Source of the DNA: an uncultured Pirellula sp.
GTDB lineage: Bacteria; Planctomycetota; Planctomycetia; Pirellulales; Pirellulaceae
DNA: 7,160 bases
Reading direction: 5' to 3'
Assembly: GCA_903892365.1 (NCBI GenBank)
Contig: CAITIF010000490.1
Location: 1 to 7,160, forward strand
How positions within the stretch are numbered: position 1 is the first letter of the stretch; each line of letters starts with the position of its first letter. A program made the translations under genes and the position numbers. This document shows positions 1 through 5,997 of this stretch, piece by piece. The notes under the pieces were generated by a model. That model ran no database searches and was not told the DNA's origin. It was given only the letters and a program-made list of their open reading frames with translations.

Positions 1-69
1 CATGCAAACGGTTACTAGTAAAGCCAATGCAAATCGCAAGAGACCATGACGTGGCTTTCGCGAATTCAA
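1..69 (-). CDS. Probable N-terminus of an exported or membrane protein, truncated by the window edge
   Basis: This minus-strand frame is open from beyond position 183 to the left edge. The best start is a TTG at 69-67, because AAGGA stands four bases upstream of it, a good ribosome-binding site. The 23 visible residues begin MNSRKPRHG and continue into a hydrophobic stretch, LLRFALALLVTV, followed by Cys-Met. A short Arg/Lys/His-rich head followed by 12 apolar residues is the usual form of a Sec signal peptide or an N-terminal membrane anchor. The in-frame ATG at 183-181 would add 38 residues without such character and has no ribosome-binding site. The gene follows mtnA on the same strand after about 220 bp that contain the CGAG repeat. 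The function cannot be told. A competing plus-strand frame (3-101) carries no recognisable motif. Confidence 0.4.
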   Translation of the reverse strand, partial: MNSRKPRHGLLRFALALLVTVCM

Positions 70-183
70 TGGATCCTTCTCGTGGGGCAACTTTGTTTTA
101 GACCGAACGCGACTCTCTGACGTTATCGCAGAACTTTCACGGTCGGGAACCGATCCTGGCGTTACTCGACTCGAGTCTCGCAT

Positions 184-241
<58 letters not shown>

Positions 242-291
242 TTAGCAACACGCTTGCGCAAAGATCGCTCCGAGATATTTATCACAATGCA

Positions 292-1377
292 CTATCCTCC
301 AACTACGAAGCGTACATTCTCTTCAACAACCGGTGCGATAATGCCTCGTTCGGTGACGATGGCTGTAATGAGTTCACTAGGCGTAACATCGAACGCAGGG
401 TTGTAAACACCGATGCCACTGGGTGCAGTCTGCTTTCCGAATCCATGGACGATCTCTTCGGCCTTGCGTTGCTCGATCGGGATATCATTCCCACTGACGA
501 TCGACAAATCGAACGTGCTTCGCGGAGCTGCAACATAGAACGGAATGTTATGAAACTTAGCCAGAACAGCTAAACCATATGTCCCAATTTTGTTGGCTGT
601 GTCGCCACGGGCCGTAATTCGATCAGCCCCAACAATGACGGCTTGCACACGCCCTTCTCGCATCACTTGAGCGGCCATTGAATCACAGATCACGGTACAG
701 GGAATTCCACGTTGTTGCAGTTCCCATGCAGTCAGCCGTGAGCCTTGCAGCAATGGTCGAGTCTCATCTGCATAAACATGGATATTCTTACCTTGATCCT
801 GCGCGGTGAATATCGCAGCCAGGGCCGTACCATACTCCGAAGTCGCAAGCCCACCCGTATTGCAATGGGTCAAAATACCAAAGTTGTCGTCAAACAATTG
901 AGCACCGAAATCGCCGATTGCATGACAGGTCCGTCGATCATCGTCATGAATGAGCCTAGCTTCGCGCAGCAGCGACTTAGCTAGATCCGCCCCCGATGCT
1001 AAGCTCGTACTGCGAGCAACCACCGCTCGCATCCGATCTAAAGCCCAGAACAGATTCACGGCTGTTGGGCGACTGGTGGCAAGATAATCACAGACCTCAA
1101 TCGTTGTTGCTCGTGTGGCCTCGAAAGACACTGCGCTTGTTAGGCACTTTTGAATGCCGAGCACCACTCCGTAAGCGGCCGCGATTCCGATGGCTGGTGC
1201 GCCACGGACTCGCAACATGACAATCGCCTCAAAAACTTCGTCTAGGGAATGCAGGTCAAGCTGCTTTAGCTGAAGCGGTAAGAGCGTCTGGTCAATAAGC
1301 CGCAAGTGACCGTCGATATCACCGGCCCAGGCAACAGAAAACACTTGATTGGAAGCGGTGGGGTTAGCAAGACTCAT
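292..1377 (-). CDS. mtnA: S-methyl-5-thioribose-1-phosphate isomerase (MtnA)
   Basis: The 361-residue product should convert 5-methylthioribose 1-phosphate to 5-methylthioribulose 1-phosphate in the cytoplasm, a step of the methionine salvage pathway that recycles the methylthio group left by S-adenosylmethionine use. The family signatures are clear: RVRGAPAIG (57-65), GILTHCNTGGLAT (167-179), YADETRPLLQGSRLTAWEL (202-220), and IVGADRITARGDTANKIGTYG (248-268). Cys172 and Asp252 occupy the places of the catalytic Cys160 and Asp240 of the Bacillus subtilis enzyme, each offset by 12. The length is normal for the family, which is related to the eIF2B alpha/beta/delta subunits. The ATG overlaps the stop of the upstream response regulator (ATGA), and a G7 run plus GTGA just before it may act as ribosome-binding site. 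No other methionine salvage gene is visible, so the pathway must be completed elsewhere. The ribose-1-phosphate isomerase-type family does include paralogues with other substrates. Confidence 0.95.
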   Translation of the reverse strand: MSLANPTASNQVFSVAWAGDIDGHLRLIDQTLLPLQLKQLDLHSLDEVFEAIVMLRVRGAPAIGIAAAYGVVLGIQKCLTSAVSFEATRATTIEVCDYLATSRPTAVNLFWALDRMRAVVARSTSLASGADLAKSLLREARLIHDDDRRTCHAIGDFGAQLFDDNFGILTHCNTGGLATSEYGTALAAIFTAQDQGKNIHVYADETRPLLQGSRLTAWELQQRGIPCTVICDSMAAQVMREGRVQAVIVGADRITARGDTANKIGTYGLAVLAKFHNIPFYVAAPRSTFDLSIVSGNDIPIEQRKAEEIVHGFGKQTAPSGIGVYNPAFDVTPSELITAIVTERGIIAPVVEENVRFVVGG

Positions 1378-1880
1378 TTCACCCCCCCATCGTTTTCGGT
1401 ACTTTTCATTCCATCGACTCCATCGACCATATTACCAGAAGCTTCACCGGCAACATCACCGGCAACATCACCGTCAGCAAACGGTTCTGAAAGTAGACGT
1501 TTAACCGTTTCCGTTAACCGTTCCATCGCGAACGGTTTATGAATGTAGTCGTCCGCACCAAGCATCCGAGCGTACGCTTGGTGCCGTTCCCCATCGTTCC
1601 CGGTCACCATGATCACTCGAACATAGGCGTTTTTTGTTCGTCGAAGATGTTCCAGCACCAGAAAGCCGCTTCGCCCTGGCATCATCATGTCCAGTACCAT
1701 CAAGTCAGGGCGCACGATGTCGATCGAAGCCACACCTTGATTCCCATCAGGAACGTGAGTGACGGTGTAGCCCAGGTCTTCAAGCGCATACTTAACAGGT
1801 TCGGCAACCTCGAAATCATCGTCCACGATCAAAATTCGCGGTGCGCGGTTCTCAGTTTGCCAGGCGGGAGCAATAGGCAT
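1374..1880 (-). CDS. Stand-alone receiver-domain response regulator
   Basis: The 168-residue cytoplasmic protein holds one receiver domain of a two-component system (about 14-130). The acidic pocket is Asp20-Asp21-Asp22 after the RILIVD strand, the phosphorylated residue is Asp64 in VLDMMMPG, and the switch Thr93 and Lys115 (in HKPF) are in place, so it should accept a phosphoryl group. No DNA-binding or enzymatic output domain follows. Instead there is an acidic, Gly-rich, probably disordered tail (134-168) with the internal repeat GDVAGDVAGEA. It may therefore act by protein contact or as a phosphate relay, as CheY-like and Spo0F-like proteins do. No histidine kinase is nearby. It is the first gene of a translationally coupled pair with mtnA. 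The ATG at 1880 is preceded only by a weak AAGAA. A candidate promoter lies about 80 bp upstream. Confidence 0.92.
   Translation of the reverse strand: MPIAPAWQTENRAPRILIVDDDFEVAEPVKYALEDLGYTVTHVPDGNQGVASIDIVRPDLMVLDMMMPGRSGFLVLEHLRRTKNAYVRVIMVTGNDGERHQAYARMLGADDYIHKPFAMERLTETVKRLLSEPFADGDVAGDVAGEASGNMVDGVDGMKSTENDGGVK
1382..1388 (-). promoter_or_regulatory. G7 run and ATGA overlap at the regulator-mtnA junction
   Basis: On the minus strand seven consecutive G residues cover the last glycine codons of the response regulator and end five bases before the mtnA ATG. The ATG (1377-1375) overlaps the regulator TGA (1376-1374) by two bases, the classic ATGA arrangement of translational coupling. 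The G run with the following TGA can pair with the anti-Shine-Dalgarno region and so probably sets the mtnA start. The mtnA frame is the -1 frame relative to the regulator and has no stop between the G run and the ATG. Confidence 0.55.
1445..1473. repeat. 12-bp tandem repeat in the regulator tail
   Basis: CACCGGCAACAT occurs twice in perfect tandem (1445-1456 and 1457-1468) and is followed by a third partial copy, CACCG. It encodes the GDVA-GDVA repeat in the non-conserved tail of the response regulator and keeps the reading frame. It lies outside the receiver domain, where length change would be tolerated. Confidence 0.9.
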
Positions 1881-1960
1881 AGTTCTTGGTTCACGATAGT
1901 GTCACGGAGCCGGCTTGAACGTCCTATTTGTGCAAGCCAACTTCGTCGTCGAAACCATCT

Positions 1961-1969
1961 AGTATAGCA
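1961..1969 (-). promoter_or_regulatory. Candidate extended -10 promoter for the regulator-mtnA pair
   Basis: Reading the minus strand, TGCTATACT matches the extended -10 form TGn-TATAAT with five of six core bases. The hexamer 17 bp further upstream, AGTACT, is a poor -35, which is usual for extended -10 promoters. Transcription would start near 1953-1955 and give a leader of roughly 75 nucleotides before the response regulator ATG. The site lies between the lipoprotein stop (2078) and the regulator start (1880), where a promoter would be expected. It was found by eye only. Confidence 0.38.
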
Positions 1970-2033
1970 GCCTTTGCAATCAAAGTACTATCGCACTGCA
2001 AGCCTCTCTGCCCGCTGTGAAAGCTTCTCAGTC

Positions 2034-2047
2034 GAGCCTCAGGGCTC
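2034..2047. other. Small GC-rich hairpin downstream of the lipoprotein gene
   Basis: GAGCC-TCAG-GGCTC forms a perfect 5-bp stem with a four-base loop about 30 bp after the lipoprotein stop. It lacks a following T run on the minus strand, so it is at best a weak part of a termination or RNA-stability region together with the longer hairpin at 2071-2094. Confidence 0.3.
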
Positions 2048-2070
2048 AATGGCAGAATCCAAGCCTCAAC

Positions 2071-2094
2071 TTCCTGTTCATTCAGGAACAGGAA
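2071..2094 (-). terminator. Perfect hairpin spanning the lipoprotein stop codon
   Basis: TTCCTGTTC (2071-2079) and GAACAGGAA (2086-2094) form a perfect 9-bp stem with the six-base loop ATTCAG. The stop TGA (2080-2078) lies at the loop-stem border, so the last codons of the lipoprotein are part of the structure. No T run follows on the minus strand, so a classic intrinsic terminator is not evident. A role in 3'-end protection or attenuation of read-through into the regulator-mtnA pair is possible but not shown. Confidence 0.35.
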
Positions 2095-3136
2095 ACCCAG
2101 GAATCTTAGTCCACCAAGGCAACTCATCCTCGCTTTTTGGGGGCGAAGAAGGAACCTCGTCAGGACGCATTGGTTTTGGTGGATCCGGCAATGTCCAACC
2201 CTGCTCCGGAGGAGGCAAATTCAAGGCTTGATGGTAAGATCTTTGCCGCTGTTCTACCCACTTTAAGGTTGGAAATGTCGAATCGCCTGGCAGAAAAGTG
2301 TCCGCATGCTTGAGCCGGTCGCGCGCGAGCTGAAAATCTTCGCGGGCCACGGCAGCGAGACTTAGATTTTTCCATGCCGCTTTGTTCCATGAATGCTGGT
2401 CTGCTGCTTGCTGCCACTCCTGTTCCGCCCGATCCCAATCGCCTTGTTTTGCGAATGCGTTTCCTTTGCGAACCACGGAAGAGCCTGGGGAGAACCAAGG
2501 CAAATCCAGCATCGCCTCCACGCGTTCCGTCGTCGGCGCAACAAAGCTCCATGATTGACGAGCCGAAGCAGCTAAAACGCGAGCGTCCCCGCCTTGAGCC
2601 AAAAAAGTAAGCTCAGGGTTATCTTTGTCAGCTTGCTTACGATCCACCGTGATGGTCTTTTCACGGATACGCTGCCCGGACTCAACGTCGACGATCGACC
2701 AATGCACCGTAAGCGATTCCACTTTTTCTTTGGCCTTAAAAAGGCGAAACCAACGCTTCTTTGGATCAGGCGGGGGAAGATTCAATTCTTCACGGACTAT
2801 ATTCCCTTGCAACAAATAATCCATTCCTCCTCGACGTGCACTCGAAAGAGTCGCCATGTCGTTCGGTTGGTTGTCGAACGAAACAAGTTGGATCCCACCG
2901 ATTTGCGAAAGTTCCGCCGGATAGACCGCAACCACTAGTGGGCTTGGGTTTGGCTGAAAACGCTGCAAAGCCTCAAGCAAACGATCTCGGGTCTCGCTAT
3001 TCCCTCCAATAGGAGCCACAGCAACTCGTAGAGCACCTGCTTTAGGAACTTCGCCAGCTTTCCAAACATGCATCGGCGCAGTCATTTGGCATCCAGTCGC
3101 AAACGTCAAGAACATCAAGCAACCGAGTCGAATCAT
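2078..3136 (-). CDS. Lipoprotein with CsgG/LpoB-like domain and TPR-like repeats
   Basis: I chose the ATG at 3136 (352 residues) because GGAAG lies six bases upstream and the next residues form a compact lipoprotein signal, MIRLGCLMFLTFATGC, with Cys16 as the lipidated residue. The lipobox (FATGC) is loose, as A rather than L stands at -3. The frame is open upstream to 3292, but the added 52 residues are not signal-like. Residues about 36-160 recall the alpha/beta fold of CsgG, FlgT and LpoB lipoproteins: a strand LRVAVAPIGG (36-45), then DYLLQGNIV (106-114), then LTVHWSIVDVESGQ (142-155). Residues 220-286 look like two tetratricopeptide-type helical pairs (GNAFAKQGDWDRAEQEWQQA and the following segment). 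The tail (307-352) is proline-rich. The protein probably sits in the periplasm on a membrane and binds a partner. The precise role is unknown. Confidence 0.7.
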   Translation of the reverse strand: MIRLGCLMFLTFATGCQMTAPMHVWKAGEVPKAGALRVAVAPIGGNSETRDRLLEALQRFQPNPSPLVVAVYPAELSQIGGIQLVSFDNQPNDMATLSSARRGGMDYLLQGNIVREELNLPPPDPKKRWFRLFKAKEKVESLTVHWSIVDVESGQRIREKTITVDRKQADKDNPELTFLAQGGDARVLAASARQSWSFVAPTTERVEAMLDLPWFSPGSSVVRKGNAFAKQGDWDRAEQEWQQAADQHSWNKAAWKNLSLAAVAREDFQLARDRLKHADTFLPGDSTFPTLKWVEQRQRSYHQALNLPPPEQGWTLPDPPKPMRPDEVPSSPPKSEDELPWWTKIPGFPVPE

Positions 3137-3530
3137 CTTTGACTTCCAGCAAATGAACATCTTGGCAGGTCGCTCTTTCCTCAATTCGTTTTTCATGTTC
3201 AGTCGAGTTGCTTGAACTACAGAACCAAGCCAGGAAGTCATCTCGAGTTCTTGCAATTCTTCTTGCAATTCGCGAAGTCCACCCTGAACCAATCTCGCAA
3301 AAAAATTTCTCGCCGTCTTCTTCTACCTTCTCCAACTCCTCGCAAACAAGAGAGACTGGGCGGGCTAGGACAAAAACTCAGCACGGGGACAGCACAGATT
3401 ACCCAATTCGTATGAGCTGCATTTACACAGTCGGAGTTCACCAATCGGGTGCTGCCAATCGATCTAACCAGCATAAATGTGTTCACCCGCAGCAATGCTA
3501 GCAAAGGAACGTACGGAAAAGTCAACTCAT
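3137..3530. other. Divergent intergenic region between the lipoprotein and TolC-like genes
   Basis: These 394 bp lie between two divergently read genes and should hold both promoters, but I find no convincing -35/-10 pair on either strand. Visible are a 12-bp perfect tandem duplication (3248-3271), a run of seven A (3300-3306) followed by TTTCTCG, a pyrimidine-rich stretch on the plus strand (about 3308-3342), and a weak CATAAA (-10-like) near 3473. The minus-strand lipoprotein frame remains open as far as 3292 and the plus-strand frame as far back as 3477, so part of it could be translated if the starts chosen here are wrong. Confidence 0.5.
3248..3271. repeat. 12-bp perfect tandem duplication
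   Basis: TTCTTGCAATTC occurs twice without a gap (3248-3259 and 3260-3271). It lies upstream of the lipoprotein start chosen here. If the longer lipoprotein frame were used it would encode the repeat ELQE-ELQE. The exact copy suggests a recent slippage event. Confidence 0.9.
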
Positions 3531-4826
3531 ATGACCATGTCGGTGAAAGCAACTCGATGCACTCGCAATCGGGGGATTCCCATCTCCCGTGCCGTCATTG
3601 CTTTCCTGGTGATCGCCTCGATCGTGGCGTTTCAGACTCATTGGCGGCAGCTAGCTTTCGCTGATGAACCGCGATCGCCTGAACGAGGGGCAGAAGTTCC
3701 GGCAGCTTCAACGACGGGGCTATTCTTGGTGAGTTCGTCGATTCCGCTCGAATTACCAGATTCATCACTGCCAAGTTCGTCACTGCTAGGCCCATCACCG
3801 TCCGAGCCCATGAGAGCAAGTCGATCCCTCGGTGCGGACGACATTGCACAACTCGCAATGAGTCGCTCAGGTACCGCACAGATCGTGGAGTCGGATCTTC
3901 AATCGAGATCGAGTTCCAGCGGGAAAGCTCAGCATCACGACAACGACTACGTGATGAATCGAGTTCAGCGAGCAATCGCCTATCGTTTTAGACAAGTGTC
4001 GCGATCCAATGCCCTGAAGCTCCATTTTGCGATCGCAGCATGTGCTCGAGCCGAACAAGCTTTTGATGCCGCAGACCATATGCTGATGGAGCAGTCCGTG
4101 GCACAAAACAAGTTAGTGGACGCGGGGATTCCTATCTCCGACCCACTATTCATCGACCGAGCCCGTTTGGCTATCGTCGACAAACGAGTTTCTAATCGTT
4201 CACAACTGTATCAGCTTCGCACTCAACTCGCCTCATTCATTGGAGCGGATGCCGCTTGCAATCATTCTCCGTCGGAGGAAGAGGCCATCATCCCAAGCGA
4301 TTCCGATGTTTGCGAACATATTCAGGAAGCATTACGATGTCGGTGTGATCTCGCCACTTTGATCGAACTTCAATCGCATGTCTCGGCCGACAATCTGGCT
4401 CAATGGGACAGTATCGGTGCTGCAATGAGCGGTGTCCCACTACCCGTTCGCGGGGCTGTTCCATTTTGGCTTCGACTGTTTCGTTCGACCTGCAGCAAGG
4501 ATGAGCAAGCCAAGCTAGTAGCAGCTCGAAAGAAATGGCTCTGCCACTTAATCGCTGAACGAACGAAGCAAATCACGGCTGAAGTGGAACTTGCTTTCGA
4601 GAAGAAAAAAACAGCCGCCTTGCGATGGACCCTTGAATCTGAAAATCAAACGAATTGGGATTTGCGTCTGCGACAACTGGAAGCGATCAGCGAGGCTCAC
4701 GGAAACTTGGCTGAGCAAATTAGCACCAAACTTAATCAATTCGAATCCAAAGGAAAATTGATCGAACGCTGGCTAGATTGGCATCAATCCAACATCGAAT
4801 TGAAACTCGCTGTTGGGTGCGAATAG
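3531..4826 (+). CDS. Exported TolC-like coiled-coil protein without an evident barrel
   Basis: The 431-residue product starts best at the ATG at 3531, nine bases after GGAAAAG. Another ATG at 3537 and an open frame back to 3477 are alternatives. A basic head and the apolar stretch AVIAFLVIASIVAF (21-34) followed by LAFA-DEP suggest signal-peptidase cleavage after about residue 44. Residues 58-98 form a Ser/Pro/Leu-rich linker. The rest is mostly helical in two halves. The first (about 137-242) includes NALKLHFAIAACARAEQAF and the turn GIPISDP. The second (324-431) includes KQITAEVELAF, WDLRLRQLEAI and FESKGKLIERWLDWHQSNI. This pattern recalls the two helical hairpins of TolC-family outer-membrane factors, but no membrane beta-strand segments are evident. 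Eight cysteines remain in the predicted mature protein, which is many for this family. The assignment is by remembered family pattern, not search. A periplasmic structural or efflux-associated role is an inference. Confidence 0.6.
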   Translation: MTMSVKATRCTRNRGIPISRAVIAFLVIASIVAFQTHWRQLAFADEPRSPERGAEVPAASTTGLFLVSSSIPLELPDSSLPSSSLLGPSPSEPMRASRSLGADDIAQLAMSRSGTAQIVESDLQSRSSSSGKAQHHDNDYVMNRVQRAIAYRFRQVSRSNALKLHFAIAACARAEQAFDAADHMLMEQSVAQNKLVDAGIPISDPLFIDRARLAIVDKRVSNRSQLYQLRTQLASFIGADAACNHSPSEEEAIIPSDSDVCEHIQEALRCRCDLATLIELQSHVSADNLAQWDSIGAAMSGVPLPVRGAVPFWLRLFRSTCSKDEQAKLVAARKKWLCHLIAERTKQITAEVELAFEKKKTAALRWTLESENQTNWDLRLRQLEAISEAHGNLAEQISTKLNQFESKGKLIERWLDWHQSNIELKLAVGCE

Positions 4827-4830
4827 TTTG

Positions 4831-4842
4831 CAAGTCCACTTG
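4831..4842. terminator. Weak inverted repeat between convergent genes
   Basis: CAAGT-CC-ACTTG lies in the 27-bp gap between the stop of the TolC-like gene (4826) and the stop of the epimerase gene (4854). A competing pairing uses GCAAG (4830-4834) and CTTGC (4844-4848). Both stems are short and no strong T run follows, so this is only a weak candidate for a shared bidirectional terminator. Confidence 0.2.
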
Positions 4843-4853
4843 GCTTGCTCGGT

Positions 4854-5939
4854 TCAAACACGACGCAACTTCCAAGCCGCGACGATTTGTTCAATCGTTT
4901 CGGACAGCGATATAGAAATGTCCCATTGCGGATAATGCGATTGCATTTTTCGAAGATCGCTGTAGTAGCAAATGTGGTCACCAATCCGGTTTTCATCTAC
5001 ATAGCTGTAGGACATCTTTTTGCCCGTAAAGCCTTCCGCGATGGCAAAGGCCTCCAAGATAGAACAGCTATTTGCCTTGCCCCCACCCAAGTTATAGACT
5101 TCGGCAACCCGTGGAGCATCGACAAAGGCCTCCATGAACCTTGCGACATCGAGCGAATGAATATTGTCCCGGACTTGTTTTCCTTTGTAGCCAAAGACAC
5201 GATACTCGCGACCTTCAAGATTGCACTTGACCAAGTAGCTCAAAAATCCGTGCAACTCGACTCCCGAATGATTGGGCCCCGTCAGACATCCTCCGCGCAA
5301 ACAGCAGGTTGGCATTCCAAAGTAGCGGCCGTACTCCTGGACCGAAATATCGGCTGACACTTTGGAGGCTCCAAAAAGTGAGTGCTTGGATTGGTCGATT
5401 GAAAAATCTTCAGCGATACCGTGTTCGTACAACGCGTCGTCGAAATCCCATCGTGTTTCGAGTTCTTTCAGACGAATGGTGTTGGGGCGATCGCCGTAGA
5501 CTTTATTGGTTGACATGTGAACGAACGGCGACTCAGGACAAGCCTGCCGAGTCGCTTCCAGAAGATTGAACGTCCCCACAGCATTGGTATCGAAGTCATC
5601 AAAGGGGATGGCCGCCGCGCGATCGTGACTTGGTTGAGCTGCTGCGTGTACGATTGCATCCGGTTTGATTTGTTGAAGCAACGCCAGAACTTGCTGCCGG
5701 TTGCGAATGTCGACTTCGTGATGTTGATAATGCTGAATAAGGCCGCTGAGTCGCTCTTGATTCCATCGCGTGTCACCGGAGGGGCCAAAAAAAACAGCCC
5801 TTTGATTGTTGTCTACTCCATGAACCTTCCACCCCAGCGAAGAAAAATGCAGGCAGACTTCCGACCCAATCAATCCAGACGATCCGGTAACTAGCAAAAT
5901 TTTGTCAGCAGAGGCTTTATTCACAGGAGTTTCATTCAA
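4854..5939 (-). CDS. CDP-paratose 2-epimerase-like NAD-dependent sugar epimerase
   Basis: The 361-residue product is an extended short-chain dehydrogenase/reductase protein that probably epimerises a nucleotide sugar for surface polysaccharide. The NAD-binding Rossmann motif is TGSSGLIG (18-25), followed by GVDNN (41-45), [12 protein letters not shown] (98-109) and the Ser motif [10 protein letters not shown] (141-150). The stretches [18 protein letters not shown] (215-232) and [15 protein letters not shown] (248-262) point to the CDP-paratose/tyvelose 2-epimerase branch. At the usual YxxxK site the sequence reads FGASK, so Phe189 (codon TTT, 5375-5373) replaces the catalytic Tyr while Lys193 is kept. 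I recall this in close relatives, so it may be a subgroup trait. The start is unsure: TTG at 5939 and GTG at 5924 are both in frame, no ATG is available, and neither has a clear ribosome-binding site. The gene lies 54 bp downstream of the WecG-like gene and probably shares its transcript. Confidence 0.85.
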   Translation of the reverse strand: MNETPVNKASADKILLVTGSSGLIGSEVCLHFSSLGWKVHGVDNNQRAVFFGPSGDTRWNQERLSGLIQHYQHHEVDIRNRQQVLALLQQIKPDAIVHAAAQPSHDRAAAIPFDDFDTNAVGTFNLLEATRQACPESPFVHMSTNKVYGDRPNTIRLKELETRWDFDDALYEHGIAEDFSIDQSKHSLFGASKVSADISVQEYGRYFGMPTCCLRGGCLTGPNHSGVELHGFLSYLVKCNLEGREYRVFGYKGKQVRDNIHSLDVARFMEAFVDAPRVAEVYNLGGGKANSCSILEAFAIAEGFTGKKMSYSYVDENRIGDHICYYSDLRKMQSHYPQWDISISLSETIEQIVAAWKLRRV

Positions 5940-5985
5940 CGGATTTTGCGGAAAGGGGGATCATCAACTTGTTTTGGAACTCGGA

Positions 5986-5997
5986 ATGATCGATCAT
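5986..5997. repeat. 12-bp palindrome at the glycosyltransferase stop
   Basis: ATGATCGATCAT is a perfect 12-bp palindrome that contains the TGA stop (5996-5994) of the WecG-like gene. With no loop it cannot form a stable RNA hairpin, so it may be chance or a protein-binding site. Confidence 0.6.

Noticed and set aside
3..101. Plus-strand open frame from the left edge ending at TAG 99-101
   Set aside because: It gives 32 residues with no motif, and the minus strand in the same place has a ribosome-binding site and a signal-like segment.
1486..1538. Repeated AACGGT/AACCGTT words as possible operator sites
   Set aside because: They lie in the conserved C-terminal part of the receiver domain (ERLTETVKRLLSEPF) and are explained by the coding sequence.
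1924..2127. Minus-strand 67-codon frame across the regulator upstream region
   Set aside because: It overlaps the lipoprotein end and the candidate promoter, has no recognisable motif, and looks like a chance frame.
3137..3292. 52-residue N-terminal extension of the lipoprotein
   Set aside because: The ATG at 3136 has GGAAG at good spacing and begins a compact lipoprotein signal. The extension would put the lipobox at residue 68, too far in.
3042..3335. Minus-strand 97-codon frame overlapping the lipoprotein start
   Set aside because: It overlaps the lipoprotein signal region in another frame. Its Cys- and Ser-rich composition is unlike a real conserved protein.
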